Origin: Aquirhabdus sp.
GTDB taxonomy: Bacteria > Pseudomonadota > Gammaproteobacteria > Pseudomonadales > Moraxellaceae
Direction of reading: 5' to 3'
Length of the DNA: 46,872 bases
Assembly: GCA_030149815.1 (NCBI GenBank)
Contig: JASLHI010000003.1
Coordinates: 1 to 46,872 of the forward strand
The position numbers and the translations under genes were made by a program. A model generated the notes under the pieces. It made no database searches. It had not been told where the DNA came from and worked only from the letters and a program-made list of their open reading frames with translations. How positions within the stretch are numbered: the first letter of the stretch is position 1; each line of letters opens with the position of its first letter. Positions 1-7,594 of the stretch are shown in pieces.

Positions 1-239
1 CTTAAGTAACACGAACTCATCTGTCTCATCAGTGAGCACGAACTTAAGTAGTGTTTCAGCAAGCTTGAGCAATGTCTCGACTGGTCTGAGCAACACCAAC
101 AGTTCAGTGTCATCGATTAGCAGCGGTTTGAGTGATGTCTCAACTGGTTTGAGCAATACCAATAGCTCAGTATCCTCGATCAGCAGTGGCTTAAGCAACA
201 CGAACAGTTCTGTATCATCGATCAGCAGTGGTTTGAGTA
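1..239 (+). repeat. Tandem 21/42-bp repeats of adhesin stalk
   Basis: Imperfect direct repeats of 42 bp (14 codons, SGLSNTN plus SSVSSIS) and 21-bp half units fill the first 240 bases. They are the coding repeats of the adhesin stalk and closely resemble those at 44975-46872, with ATC-AGC-AGT-GGT replacing the TCG-ACA-GGC type unit. Confidence 0.85.
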
Positions 240-805
240 AAGTCTATGATACGGGTACTAAGTACTTCCATAGTAATTCAACGCTACCTGACTCACAGGC
301 GATAGGCGCTAATAGTGTGGCAATTGGTCCAAATGCTATAGCGCAGGGTGAAAACTCTGTAGCTATAGGAAATGGTTCTAATGCAACAGCAACTAATTCT
401 GTTGCACTTGGAGCTAACTCAGTTGCAAGTAGAGCAAATACTGTATCTGTCGGTTCGCAGGGTAATGAACGTCAAATTACCAATGTTGCAGCGGCTACGG
501 CACCAACTGATGCAGTCAATCTCAACCAGTTAAATCAAGCCACAACTAGTTTGTCGTATCAGATCTCACAAACTCAGAGTAAAGCATATGCTGCGGCAGC
601 AACGGGATTGTCAATTATTTCTGCGCCCACTGTTGCTGGTCGTACAACGTATGCAATTGGTGGAGGTACATATGGCGGTCAGGATGCGATTGGTATTCAA
701 TTACGGCGTACTTCAGATGACGGAAGCTGGTCGATTATAGGAGGGATATCTACCAATTCATTTGGCACAGGTGGTCAAATTGGTATAGCAGGACTTTTAC
801 CATAA
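2..805 (+). CDS. Trimeric autotransporter adhesin, C-terminal part (5' truncated by window edge)
   Basis: The frame is open from base 2, so this is the end of a longer gene; 267 residues are visible. Residues 1-79 are stalk heptads of the type SGLSNTN/SSVSSIS, with L and V or N in the core positions of a trimeric coiled coil. Residues about 97-150 carry YadA-type head repeats (NSVAIG, NSVALG), followed by a neck (GNERQITNVAAAT, DAVNLNQLNQ). The last 80 residues match the YadA anchor: a short helix, then four beta strands (YAIGGGTYGGQDAIGIQLRR, GSWSIIGGIS) that form the outer-membrane trimer pore. The chain ends in LLP and not in the usual aromatic residue. The role is surface adhesion or biofilm formation (family knowledge). 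The gene just downstream encodes a BamE-like partner. Confidence 0.93.
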   Translation, partial: LSNTNSSVSSVSTNLSSVSASLSNVSTGLSNTNSSVSSISSGLSDVSTGLSNTNSSVSSISSGLSNTNSSVSSISSGLSKVYDTGTKYFHSNSTLPDSQAIGANSVAIGPNAIAQGENSVAIGNGSNATATNSVALGANSVASRANTVSVGSQGNERQITNVAAATAPTDAVNLNQLNQATTSLSYQISQTQSKAYAAAATGLSIISAPTVAGRTTYAIGGGTYGGQDAIGIQLRRTSDDGSWSIIGGISTNSFGTGGQIGIAGLLP

Positions 806-819
806 TTTTTGAATCAGAA

Positions 820-847
820 GTATGTGGTCAGACAACTGATCACATAC
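820..847 (+). promoter_or_regulatory. Stem-loop between adhesin and BamE-like gene
   Basis: GTATGTGGTCAG pairs with CTGATCACATAC (12 bp, one G-T pair) around an ACAA loop. No T run follows, so it looks like an intercistronic mRNA-processing or stability hairpin more than a factor-independent terminator. Confidence 0.6.
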
Positions 848-878
848 AACCCACTAAAGTTGAATTGGAGTTTATGTG

Positions 879-1280
879 ATGAAAGCAATTTTAATATTTT
901 TAATGTCGATTTTAATATCAACATTTACATTTGCAAATGATATTAATATTTATAAAGATGGTATTACTTTTCCTGATGTCAAAATAACGGCGTTGAGTAA
1001 TAATCATTTTATGAATAATGGATCCGTCGCCAATAATGATGCAATAAATAAGATTGAAGTTGGTATGGATAAGAAACAAGTAATATTGTTGCTGGGACTC
1101 CCTCATTTTGTGACGGGAATCTTTGGAGTTCACACATGGAACTATGTATTTAAGTTTAAGAATGTTGGTGGAATGGATATGAGTTGTCAGTATAAAATTG
1201 ATTTTGATGATGATATGCTCGTTTCTGATAGTTATTTTAATAGTCAGGCTTGTGCCAGTTATCAGAATTCATTTAGTTAA
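879..1280 (+). CDS. BamE/SmpA-like exported protein, possible TpgA-type adhesin partner lacking OmpA domain
   Basis: 133 residues starting at the ATG at 879, preceded by GGAG eight bases upstream; a GTG three bases earlier is less likely. Residues 1-20 are a Sec signal peptide without a lipobox cysteine. The rest carries the SmpA/OmlA/BamE signature: INKIEVGMDKKQVILLLGLP, then a W-x-Y strand (HTWNYVFKF). In Acinetobacter the adhesins Ata and AtaA are encoded with TpgA, which has a BamE-like N-terminus and a C-terminal OmpA peptidoglycan-binding domain (established knowledge). Here only the BamE-like half is present and the gene stops at residue 133. Its place 73 bp after the adhesin suggests a role in adhesin assembly or anchoring (inference). 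Confidence 0.75.
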   Translation: MKAILIFLMSILISTFTFANDINIYKDGITFPDVKITALSNNHFMNNGSVANNDAINKIEVGMDKKQVILLLGLPHFVTGIFGVHTWNYVFKFKNVGGMDMSCQYKIDFDDDMLVSDSYFNSQACASYQNSFS

Positions 1281-1451
1281 ATTTATCTTGAGTTGAATAT
1301 TGTTTTTCTGAATATATTTGGAGGTGATGCTATATTTTGATTATGGTTGATTTAATTTTTATTTGATTGGTTAAATAAGCTGATCAAAATATTTTTGACG
1401 ATACTTTAGAGTAATCGTACCTAACTGACTAATTATTTTGAAGGTGATGTA

Positions 1452-1643
1452 ATGCAAGAGTTAATGAAGTCTGAATTGGAACAAGTTTCTGGTGGGTGTT
1501 GTCTTTTTTCTTTATTTGATTGCTCTCAACATAAACCATTTCATTCATGTGCCCCATCTCACTCATGTGGAAGTAAGCCGCCAGTTGTTGTGCCTCCTGT
1601 AGTCGTACCTCCAGCAGGTGGTGGTGGCTCAACAGGTGGTTAA
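1452..1643 (+). CDS. Double-glycine leader peptide, candidate microcin/bacteriocin-like precursor
   Basis: 63 residues with a good ribosome site (AAGGTGAT, 5-6 bases before ATG). The N-terminus MQELMKSELEQVSGG is a classical double-glycine leader (hydrophobic residues at -12, -7 and -4 positions, GG at 14-15), the substrate signal of C39-peptidase ABC exporters. Cleavage after G15 would release 48 residues starting with CC. The core has cysteines 16, 17, 24, 33 and 39 and histidines 27, 31 and 37, then a proline-valine stretch (PPVVVPPVVVPP) and a glycine-rich tail (GGGGSTGG). I recognise no named family. The transporter for such a leader lies directly downstream, which supports the gene being real. 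Function as toxin, signal or metal-binding peptide is open. Confidence 0.82.
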   Translation: MQELMKSELEQVSGGCCLFSLFDCSQHKPFHSCAPSHSCGSKPPVVVPPVVVPPAGGGGSTGG

Positions 1644-1673
1644 TACTAATGCTCATGGATGAGCAACTTAGTA
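1644..1673 (+). promoter_or_regulatory. Stem-loop right after the precursor peptide stop codon
   Basis: TACTAATGCTCAT and ATGAGCA-AC-TTAGTA form a 13-bp stem with a GG loop and a two-base bulge, beginning directly after the TAA of the peptide gene. No T run follows. Such hairpins often set a higher mRNA level for the precursor than for the exporter genes downstream. Confidence 0.6.
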
Positions 1674-1813
1674 AATTTAAACAATAGGATACATATCTAA
1701 GTTTCAAATCAGTCGGTATTTCTTATTCTCCGAATAAATAAATGTATTCAGAGATTTAAGTCTAAATCTCAATCTCATGTATTGATAATTGGATTTTAGT
1801 ATAGGGTTGAGTT

Positions 1814-3079
1814 ATGGGCAATAAATCACTTTTTCGAACTGAAGCGTTGCACGGAGGGCAGGTGAATTGGCTTGGTACGACTATTCTAATTCGACCAATT
1901 TCTTTGAGTTTAATGACAAGTCTCGCTGTGATTCTTGCGGGTATTGTAATTATTTTCTTGACTTTTGGAACATATACTCAGAGGCGGACAGTTTATGGGC
2001 ATTTAGTTCCTAGTACAGGTTTAATCCAAATTTATGCGTCACAATCAGGCGTCGTATTACAAAAAAATGTTGTAGAAGGACAGAGTGTTAAGCAAGGTGA
2101 TGTACTGTACTTATTATCAAGTGAGCATCAAAGCCGTACACAGGGGGATACGCAAGCTGCCATTAGTGGGCAAGTTCAAGTACGTGCACAATCACTGAGT
2201 GCTGAACTCATCAAAACAAAAATGATTCAGCAAGTTGAACATACTGCTTTACTGGCAAAAATTGCAGATCTACGCACTGAGACTTCCAATCTAGATGCTC
2301 AAATCGATGAACAAAAAAGAAGAACTGTTTTAGCCGAGCAAACAACGACACGTTATCAATCTCTGTTAGCACAAGATTATATTTCTAAAGAGCAGTTTCA
2401 ACAAAAACAAGAAGATTTATTAGATCAACGTATTCGATTACAGGGATTGGAGAGAGAGCGTATTACCGCTGGATTAAATCTAAATGAGCAACTTCATGCG
2501 TTGAGTAGTTTATCACTGACTCAGCAAAATCAATTGGCTCAGATAAATCGTACCTTGACAAGTACTAAGCAAGAGCTAACCGAAAGTGAAGCCAAGCGAG
2601 GCTTAGTCATTACCGCTTCCAAGGCAGGCATAGCAACGGCTGTTAGTGCTGATGTTGGTCAAGCTATTGATATAAATAAACCACTTGTCAGTATTATTCC
2701 TCAAGGTTCGGTGCTTCAAGCGCAACTTTATGCCCCAAGTAACGCCATTGGTTTTGTTCGCCCTGGGGATATAGTTCTTTTACGCTACCAAGCATACCCG
2801 TATCAAAAGTTTGGGCATGCAAAAGGGATTGTTTTATCTGTCTCCAAAACAGCATTACCCAGTAGTGAAATGACAAATATTCCTATGACTAGCACAGCGG
2901 TCAGCAATCAGCCTTTATATCGCATAGTTGTCAGACTCAACCAGCAAACAATTCAAGCTTACGGAAACCCACAAGAGTTACAGGCAGGGATGCTCCTAGA
3001 TGCAGACATGCTTCAAGAAAAGCGGCATTTATATGAGTGGGTGTTAGAGCCGCTCTTCAGTTTAACAGGCAAACTTTAA
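1814..3079 (+). CDS. Type I secretion membrane fusion protein (HlyD/CvaA family)
   Basis: 421 residues. A short cytoplasmic N-terminus is followed by one membrane segment at about 29-51 (SLMTSLAVILAGIVIIFLTFG), a lipoyl-like half (GLIQIYASQSGVVLQKNVVEGQSV, about 69-92), a long coiled-coil hairpin (about 125-245), the second lipoyl half (LVITASKAGIATAV) and a C-terminal beta-barrel domain. This is the layout of CvaA and related adaptors, which bridge the inner-membrane ABC transporter and the outer-membrane channel. It is the first gene of a three-gene exporter set, 21 bp before the ABC transporter, and follows the double-glycine peptide gene. Start is the ATG at 1814, with AGGG upstream. Confidence 0.9.
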   Translation: MGNKSLFRTEALHGGQVNWLGTTILIRPISLSLMTSLAVILAGIVIIFLTFGTYTQRRTVYGHLVPSTGLIQIYASQSGVVLQKNVVEGQSVKQGDVLYLLSSEHQSRTQGDTQAAISGQVQVRAQSLSAELIKTKMIQQVEHTALLAKIADLRTETSNLDAQIDEQKRRTVLAEQTTTRYQSLLAQDYISKEQFQQKQEDLLDQRIRLQGLERERITAGLNLNEQLHALSSLSLTQQNQLAQINRTLTSTKQELTESEAKRGLVITASKAGIATAVSADVGQAIDINKPLVSIIPQGSVLQAQLYAPSNAIGFVRPGDIVLLRYQAYPYQKFGHAKGIVLSVSKTALPSSEMTNIPMTSTAVSNQPLYRIVVRLNQQTIQAYGNPQELQAGMLLDADMLQEKRHLYEWVLEPLFSLTGKL

Positions 3080-3100
3080 CGATCACGTAGAATATTTCTT

Positions 3101-5227
3101 ATGTCTTTTCTGGATGAAATTTCTTTTGGATTTTCGAATAAGCCTTCGCTTATCCTACAAACAGAGGCTGCAGAGTGTGGTCTAGCATGCTTGGGTATGA
3201 TTGCTGGATTTTATGGTTATCGAACAGATTTATCATCATTAAGGCGAAATTATCCAGTTTCCATGAAGGGGATGACTCTTGTTCATTTGATTAATATTGC
3301 GCATTGCATGAATTTAGTCACACGACCTCTGAAACTAGAATTAGGAGATCTTAACCAGCTTAAGTTACCCTGTATTGTGCATTGGAATTTCAATCATTTT
3401 GTCGTTCTAAGTGAAGTTCATAATACGTCTGTCACCATTCTTGATCCCGCATTTGGAGAGCGAAAACTTTCCATGGATGAGATGTCTAAGTCTTTTACTG
3501 GCGTTGCATTAGAACTTTGGCCAAATCCAGATTTTAAGAGACAAGAAAAAAAACAATCCATTAAAGTTCGTAGTTTGATGGGAGAGGTAAAAGGATTATG
3601 GCGTTCTTTGAGTCAAATTTTACTTCTTGCATTGGCCTTAGAGGTCTTTGCTTTAGTCAGTCCATTCTTTCTGCAATGGGTTCTTGATAATGTAATTGTG
3701 ACTGCAGATCGTGATTTATTGGCGACATTGGCAATAGGCTTCGCTTTACTCATGCTCATGCAACAAGCTGTTAGTGTTATGAGATCTTGGGCCATTCTCT
3801 ATATGGGAACAACCCTCAATGTGCAGTGGCGGGCTAATGTATTTACCCATCTGATTCGACTCCCTGTCCAGTATTTTGAAAAGCGTCATCTTGGCGATGT
3901 CATTTCACGTTTTGGTTCGATTGATCATATCCAGCGGACTTTGACAACGACATTCCTTGAAGCAATCTTAGATGGCATTATGACGATTGTGACTTTAGTG
4001 ATGATGTTTATTTATAGTTCGTTGTTAGGCTGGATTGCGGTTGGGGCAATGGTGTTATATGGGTTGAGTCGTTGGATTTGGTATGGTCCGTTACGTACTG
4101 CGACCGAAGCTCAAATTATTTATGCTGCAAAACAGCAAAGCCACTTCATGGAAACAGTTCGTGGCGTCAAGGCGATTAAATTGTTTCAACGACAAGATGA
4201 GCGACGTTCGACATGGCTATCTCTTGTTGTAGATCAGACAAACGCGGAACTTAAAACCCAGAAGCTGCAAATAATATTTCGACTTTCTAACGGCATACTT
4301 TTTGGTGTAGAGAATATTTTAATTGTTTGGTTAGGTGCCACGTTGGTTTTGAGTGAGCATTTTACGGTTGGAATGCTGATTGCTTTTATGGCATATAAAG
4401 GTCAGTTTGATAGCAGAATTGCATCGTTAATAGATAAGTTTGTTGATCTAAAAATGTTGCAATTACAGGGAGAACGCTTGGCTGATATTGTCTATACCGA
4501 ACCAGAAAAAATAACTAGGGATTATGATTTAACGACATTACCTATTTTGTCGGCATCAATTGATGTCGTACATTTAAGTTATCGTTATAGCGAACAGGAG
4601 CTCTTGGTCTTAAATGATATCAATTTCACGATTGCCGCTGGTGAGTCTGTCGCGATAGTTGGTCCTTCTGGCTGTGGTAAATCTACATTGATCAATGTTT
4701 TACTTGGCATATTGCCGTCATCTGATGGTGATGTCTTGATTGGTGGTATTAGTGTTAAGCAACATGGAATTGATACTTTACGGAGCATGGTTGGCACAGT
4801 CTTACAAGATGATGTTTTGTTTGCAGGGTCTATAGCAGACAATATTAGCTTTTTTGATCCTGATTCAGATCAGAATTGGATTAATGAATGTGCAAAAATG
4901 GCAGCTGTTTCAACTGAAATATTAGCAATGCCAATGGGTTATAATACGTTAATTGGAGACATGGGCACTGTTCTGTCTGGTGGTCAGAAGCAGAGAATAC
5001 TACTTGCCAGAGCATTGTATAAACGCCCACAGATACTATTTCTTGATGAAGCAACAAGCCATCTCGATATTGCAAAAGAGCAGGAGGTGAATGAGGCTAT
5101 TCAGTCACTTCAAATTACTCGTGTGATTATTGCTCATCGACCTCAGACTATTGCATCTGCAAATCGAGTGATTTTTTTGAATAACGGCAAGCTTGTGAGT
5201 GATACAGCTGAGCTAGGTGTACGATGA
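3101..5227 (+). CDS. C39-peptidase ABC exporter (CvaB-like bacteriocin/microcin transporter)
   Basis: 708 residues in the usual three-part order. Residues 1-130 are a C39 cysteine peptidase with Q20, C26 (QTEAAECGLACLG), H99 (NHFVVL) and D115 (ILDPAFGE), so all catalytic residues are present. A six-helix transmembrane domain follows (about 165-440). The nucleotide-binding domain has Walker A GPSGCGKS at 521-528, signature LSGGQKQR from 625 and Walker B ending in D649-E650 (FLDEA). The enzyme would cut the leader after GG and pump out the mature peptide. The natural substrate is the 63-residue peptide encoded upstream. The stop overlaps the start of the TolC-like gene by 4 bp (ATGA), which indicates translational coupling. 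Confidence 0.95.
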   Translation: MSFLDEISFGFSNKPSLILQTEAAECGLACLGMIAGFYGYRTDLSSLRRNYPVSMKGMTLVHLINIAHCMNLVTRPLKLELGDLNQLKLPCIVHWNFNHFVVLSEVHNTSVTILDPAFGERKLSMDEMSKSFTGVALELWPNPDFKRQEKKQSIKVRSLMGEVKGLWRSLSQILLLALALEVFALVSPFFLQWVLDNVIVTADRDLLATLAIGFALLMLMQQAVSVMRSWAILYMGTTLNVQWRANVFTHLIRLPVQYFEKRHLGDVISRFGSIDHIQRTLTTTFLEAILDGIMTIVTLVMMFIYSSLLGWIAVGAMVLYGLSRWIWYGPLRTATEAQIIYAAKQQSHFMETVRGVKAIKLFQRQDERRSTWLSLVVDQTNAELKTQKLQIIFRLSNGILFGVENILIVWLGATLVLSEHFTVGMLIAFMAYKGQFDSRIASLIDKFVDLKMLQLQGERLADIVYTEPEKITRDYDLTTLPILSASIDVVHLSYRYSEQELLVLNDINFTIAAGESVAIVGPSGCGKSTLINVLLGILPSSDGDVLIGGISVKQHGIDTLRSMVGTVLQDDVLFAGSIADNISFFDPDSDQNWINECAKMAAVSTEILAMPMGYNTLIGDMGTVLSGGQKQRILLARALYKRPQILFLDEATSHLDIAKEQEVNEAIQSLQITRVIIAHRPQTIASANRVIFLNNGKLVSDTAELGVR

Positions 5228-6639
5228 GTACACAAATTAAATATGCAGTGATAGCTGGCTACTTCCTTATCATCACGACAACTTCGGCAAGTGCTGTGTT
5301 AGATCCGTTTTCTGTAGAAGAAAAAGTATCCACTTCACCGGCTAAAAATCTGATTACACCGAATACTGCGCATAATCCATGTGATTTAGAAAGAATCGAT
5401 GTGTCTGTAGATTTGCTTGAAGCCGTTGAGCATGCGCTATGCTACAACCCCAAAACGCGTCAAGCATGGTCTAATGTGAAGTTACAAGCTGAGCAAGTCG
5501 GTATTGCCGAATCTGCGTATCTTCCTTCTGTAAATCTTTCTACAAGTTATTCTCATGGACCAAATAGCTATCAGGTACAGGATGCACCTGAGTTAAGTTA
5601 TAACTCTAAAACGACGACTCGTAATATTGGTTTGAATGCCAATTGGGTATTATTTGATTTTGGACTGAGGCGCGCAAATCTTGAAAAGTCTCGACAGCTT
5701 TTAATTGCCGCGAATGCCACCCAAGATGCAACATTGCAGACAGTTTTTATTTTATCTGCTCAAGCCTATTACGATTTAGTCAGTGCGCAGAGTGCTTTAG
5801 ATGCAAATCAAGAGGCGGAGAAGTTTTCAGAAGAGAGTTATAAAACGGCTGAAGCAAAATATATTGCTGGGGTCGGAACTCTTGCTGATCAGCTCCAAGC
5901 ACAGACTGATTTTGCCGAAGCAAAGTTAGGCAGAGTGAAGGCTGTTACAGATCTAAAGATTGCGCAAGGAACTTTGGCATTGATAATGGGATTGAGTGCC
6001 GATACTGCTGTTATTGCCAGAGTGAATTCTAAAGATATTCCTGATACAGCGTTTTCAGCCTCAGTGGATCAACTTATTGTTGAAGCAAAACGAACTCATC
6101 CCACGCTGCTCGCTGCACAGGCTGATTTAGCCGCGGCTAATGCAAACGTTTCTGCAATAAGAGGTGAGGGTTTACCTTCCGTATCTTTAATAGGTGGCAT
6201 GAATCGTAACCATCAAATAGGGGAGCCGCCATCGGCGATTAATACTAATAATAGTAGTATCGGTATACAGGTGACTATTCCTTTATTTGAGGGCTTTGGT
6301 CGTAACTATCAGATTAGAGCTGCTCAGGCTCAGTTGGAGTCTAAAGTTGCGGATTTAGCAAGTACGGAGCAACAAGTTGCATTAGATGTATGGAAAAGCT
6401 ATCAGATACTCGCGATGGAAACTGAAAATCTTAATACAACAAAGGATCTATTGAGCAGCGCTAGGCAGTCTTTTGAAGTTGCTAGAGGGCGTTACAAAGC
6501 AGGTGTAGGAACTTTGTTGGAGTTACTCAATGCTCAAAGTACATTAGCTAAAGCAGAGCAACAAAGGGTACAAGCTTTGTCGAGTTGGCATATGGCACGT
6601 TTAAAACTTGCTAATAGTTTAGGCAGACTTTCTTTCTAA
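5224..6639 (+). CDS. TolC-like outer membrane channel of type I secretion system
   Basis: 471 residues. A signal peptide (about 1-24, ending ASA) precedes two OEP repeats, each with the long helices and beta strands of TolC/CyaE-type channels (for example LLEAVEHALCYNP, GVGTLADQLQAQTDFAEAK, then GVGTLLELLNAQSTLAKAEQQ in the second half, an internal repeat). It forms the outer-membrane duct that completes the exporter. It overlaps the ABC transporter gene by 4 bp and ends the exporter set; 270 bp without a clear gene follow. Confidence 0.92.
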   Translation: MSTQIKYAVIAGYFLIITTTSASAVLDPFSVEEKVSTSPAKNLITPNTAHNPCDLERIDVSVDLLEAVEHALCYNPKTRQAWSNVKLQAEQVGIAESAYLPSVNLSTSYSHGPNSYQVQDAPELSYNSKTTTRNIGLNANWVLFDFGLRRANLEKSRQLLIAANATQDATLQTVFILSAQAYYDLVSAQSALDANQEAEKFSEESYKTAEAKYIAGVGTLADQLQAQTDFAEAKLGRVKAVTDLKIAQGTLALIMGLSADTAVIARVNSKDIPDTAFSASVDQLIVEAKRTHPTLLAAQADLAAANANVSAIRGEGLPSVSLIGGMNRNHQIGEPPSAINTNNSSIGIQVTIPLFEGFGRNYQIRAAQAQLESKVADLASTEQQVALDVWKSYQILAMETENLNTTKDLLSSARQSFEVARGRYKAGVGTLLELLNAQSTLAKAEQQRVQALSSWHMARLKLANSLGRLSF

Positions 6640-6666
6640 GTGGGTCATAGGAGATGGAGTTTATTG

Positions 6667-6694
6667 TTGTCCTAATATGACAATTTAATGGCAT
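6667..6694 (+). promoter_or_regulatory. AraC-type tandem site, copy A
   Basis: A 28-bp element: TTGTCCTAATATGAC at its start and AATGGCAT at its end, the two half-sites (TTGTCC and ATGGCA) lying 21 bp apart. It faces the exported-protein gene whose start is 217 bp downstream. A TATAAC box lies about 9 bases after the element. The rest of 6640-6910 is AT-rich with nothing else recognisable. Compare copies B-E. Confidence 0.5.
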
Positions 6695-6910
6695 TTGAAC
6701 CTATAACGTGTTTGTTTTACCTCTATTAGAATTTGTCCCCTATAAATCAAGATAAGCTCACTGGGTTTGTATTTTATTTAGATACAGCGTAAGAAGGTAG
6801 TTTGGTTTGAGGGAAGTTTTGCAAGTGATTTGGCTAACTATTTAGGCATACATTCTATCTTGTGTAAGCACTCAAATAGATGTGTAGTTTGTTTGGGGAA
6901 GCTTAATCAT

Positions 6911-7459
6911 ATGGTCATACAGTTCAAGTTCCTTAGATATTGTAAAATACAATTCATTGTTCTAATTGCTTTACTTGGATATAGCCTTTGTATTTTTGGA
7001 GAAGTTTGGGCTAGAGATATTGAGAGCAGTATTTCAATACAAAAAAACAAAAGTTTATCCCATCTAGAGCCAGTCGCGAGAATACCTGTACAACTTGTTG
7101 TTACAGATAAACCTTGTACCATCATTCATCTAATTAATCCGCCTAATATACATCAGGTTTTATCCGGAGGTATTCAACAGCAAATGAATATCAGAAATGT
7201 TATACGTGCCGAGATCGATTCAGAGTGTATTGGTGCACAGAATATTGATTTTGTTAAAAATAAATGTGTTTTAAATTTTGTAAATGAGATAGATTTTTCC
7301 AAATTTAAATTTATTAAAGTTTCCGATCATAGTTTGATCTATGATAGTCAAAATAAATATACTCATCATGTTGATCTAGAACCTCGTCGGATGAGGGTGG
7401 TTGATTTTGTTCATTTATTGCGTAGATCTCAGATGTGTGCATATATTATCCCAATATAA
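6911..7459 (+). CDS. Exported or membrane-anchored protein of unknown function
   Basis: 182 residues from the ATG at 6911, which has GGGGA about 10 bases upstream; a longer reading from a TTG at 6830 has no ribosome site. Residues about 11-34 are hydrophobic (IQFIVLIALLGYSLCIFGEVWA) and act as a signal peptide or anchor. The rest is soluble, with pairs of cysteines (KPCTII, SECIG, NKCVLNF, QMCAYI) that could form disulfides in the periplasm. I do not recognise the family. It follows the peptide exporter on the same strand but has its own upstream element (copy A), so it may be separately transcribed. An immunity or accessory role for the peptide system is possible but unsupported by homology. 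Confidence 0.65.
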   Translation: MVIQFKFLRYCKIQFIVLIALLGYSLCIFGEVWARDIESSISIQKNKSLSHLEPVARIPVQLVVTDKPCTIIHLINPPNIHQVLSGGIQQQMNIRNVIRAEIDSECIGAQNIDFVKNKCVLNFVNEIDFSKFKFIKVSDHSLIYDSQNKYTHHVDLEPRRMRVVDFVHLLRRSQMCAYIIPI

Positions 7460-7594
7460 TATTTTGATTTATTAGCGAAAAATTTTTCTGATTCGTGTTG
7501 TTAATGTCATTGAAATAGTTAAGTAATTGGTAATCGAGTAACTGATACGTTATTGATATTGATAAATATCGAAATTTTATCAATAGGGTTATAT

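Noticed and set aside
1429..1707. Minus-strand frame of 92 codons across the precursor peptide gene
   Set aside because: Antisense to the double-glycine peptide gene, which has a good ribosome site and fits the exporter next to it.
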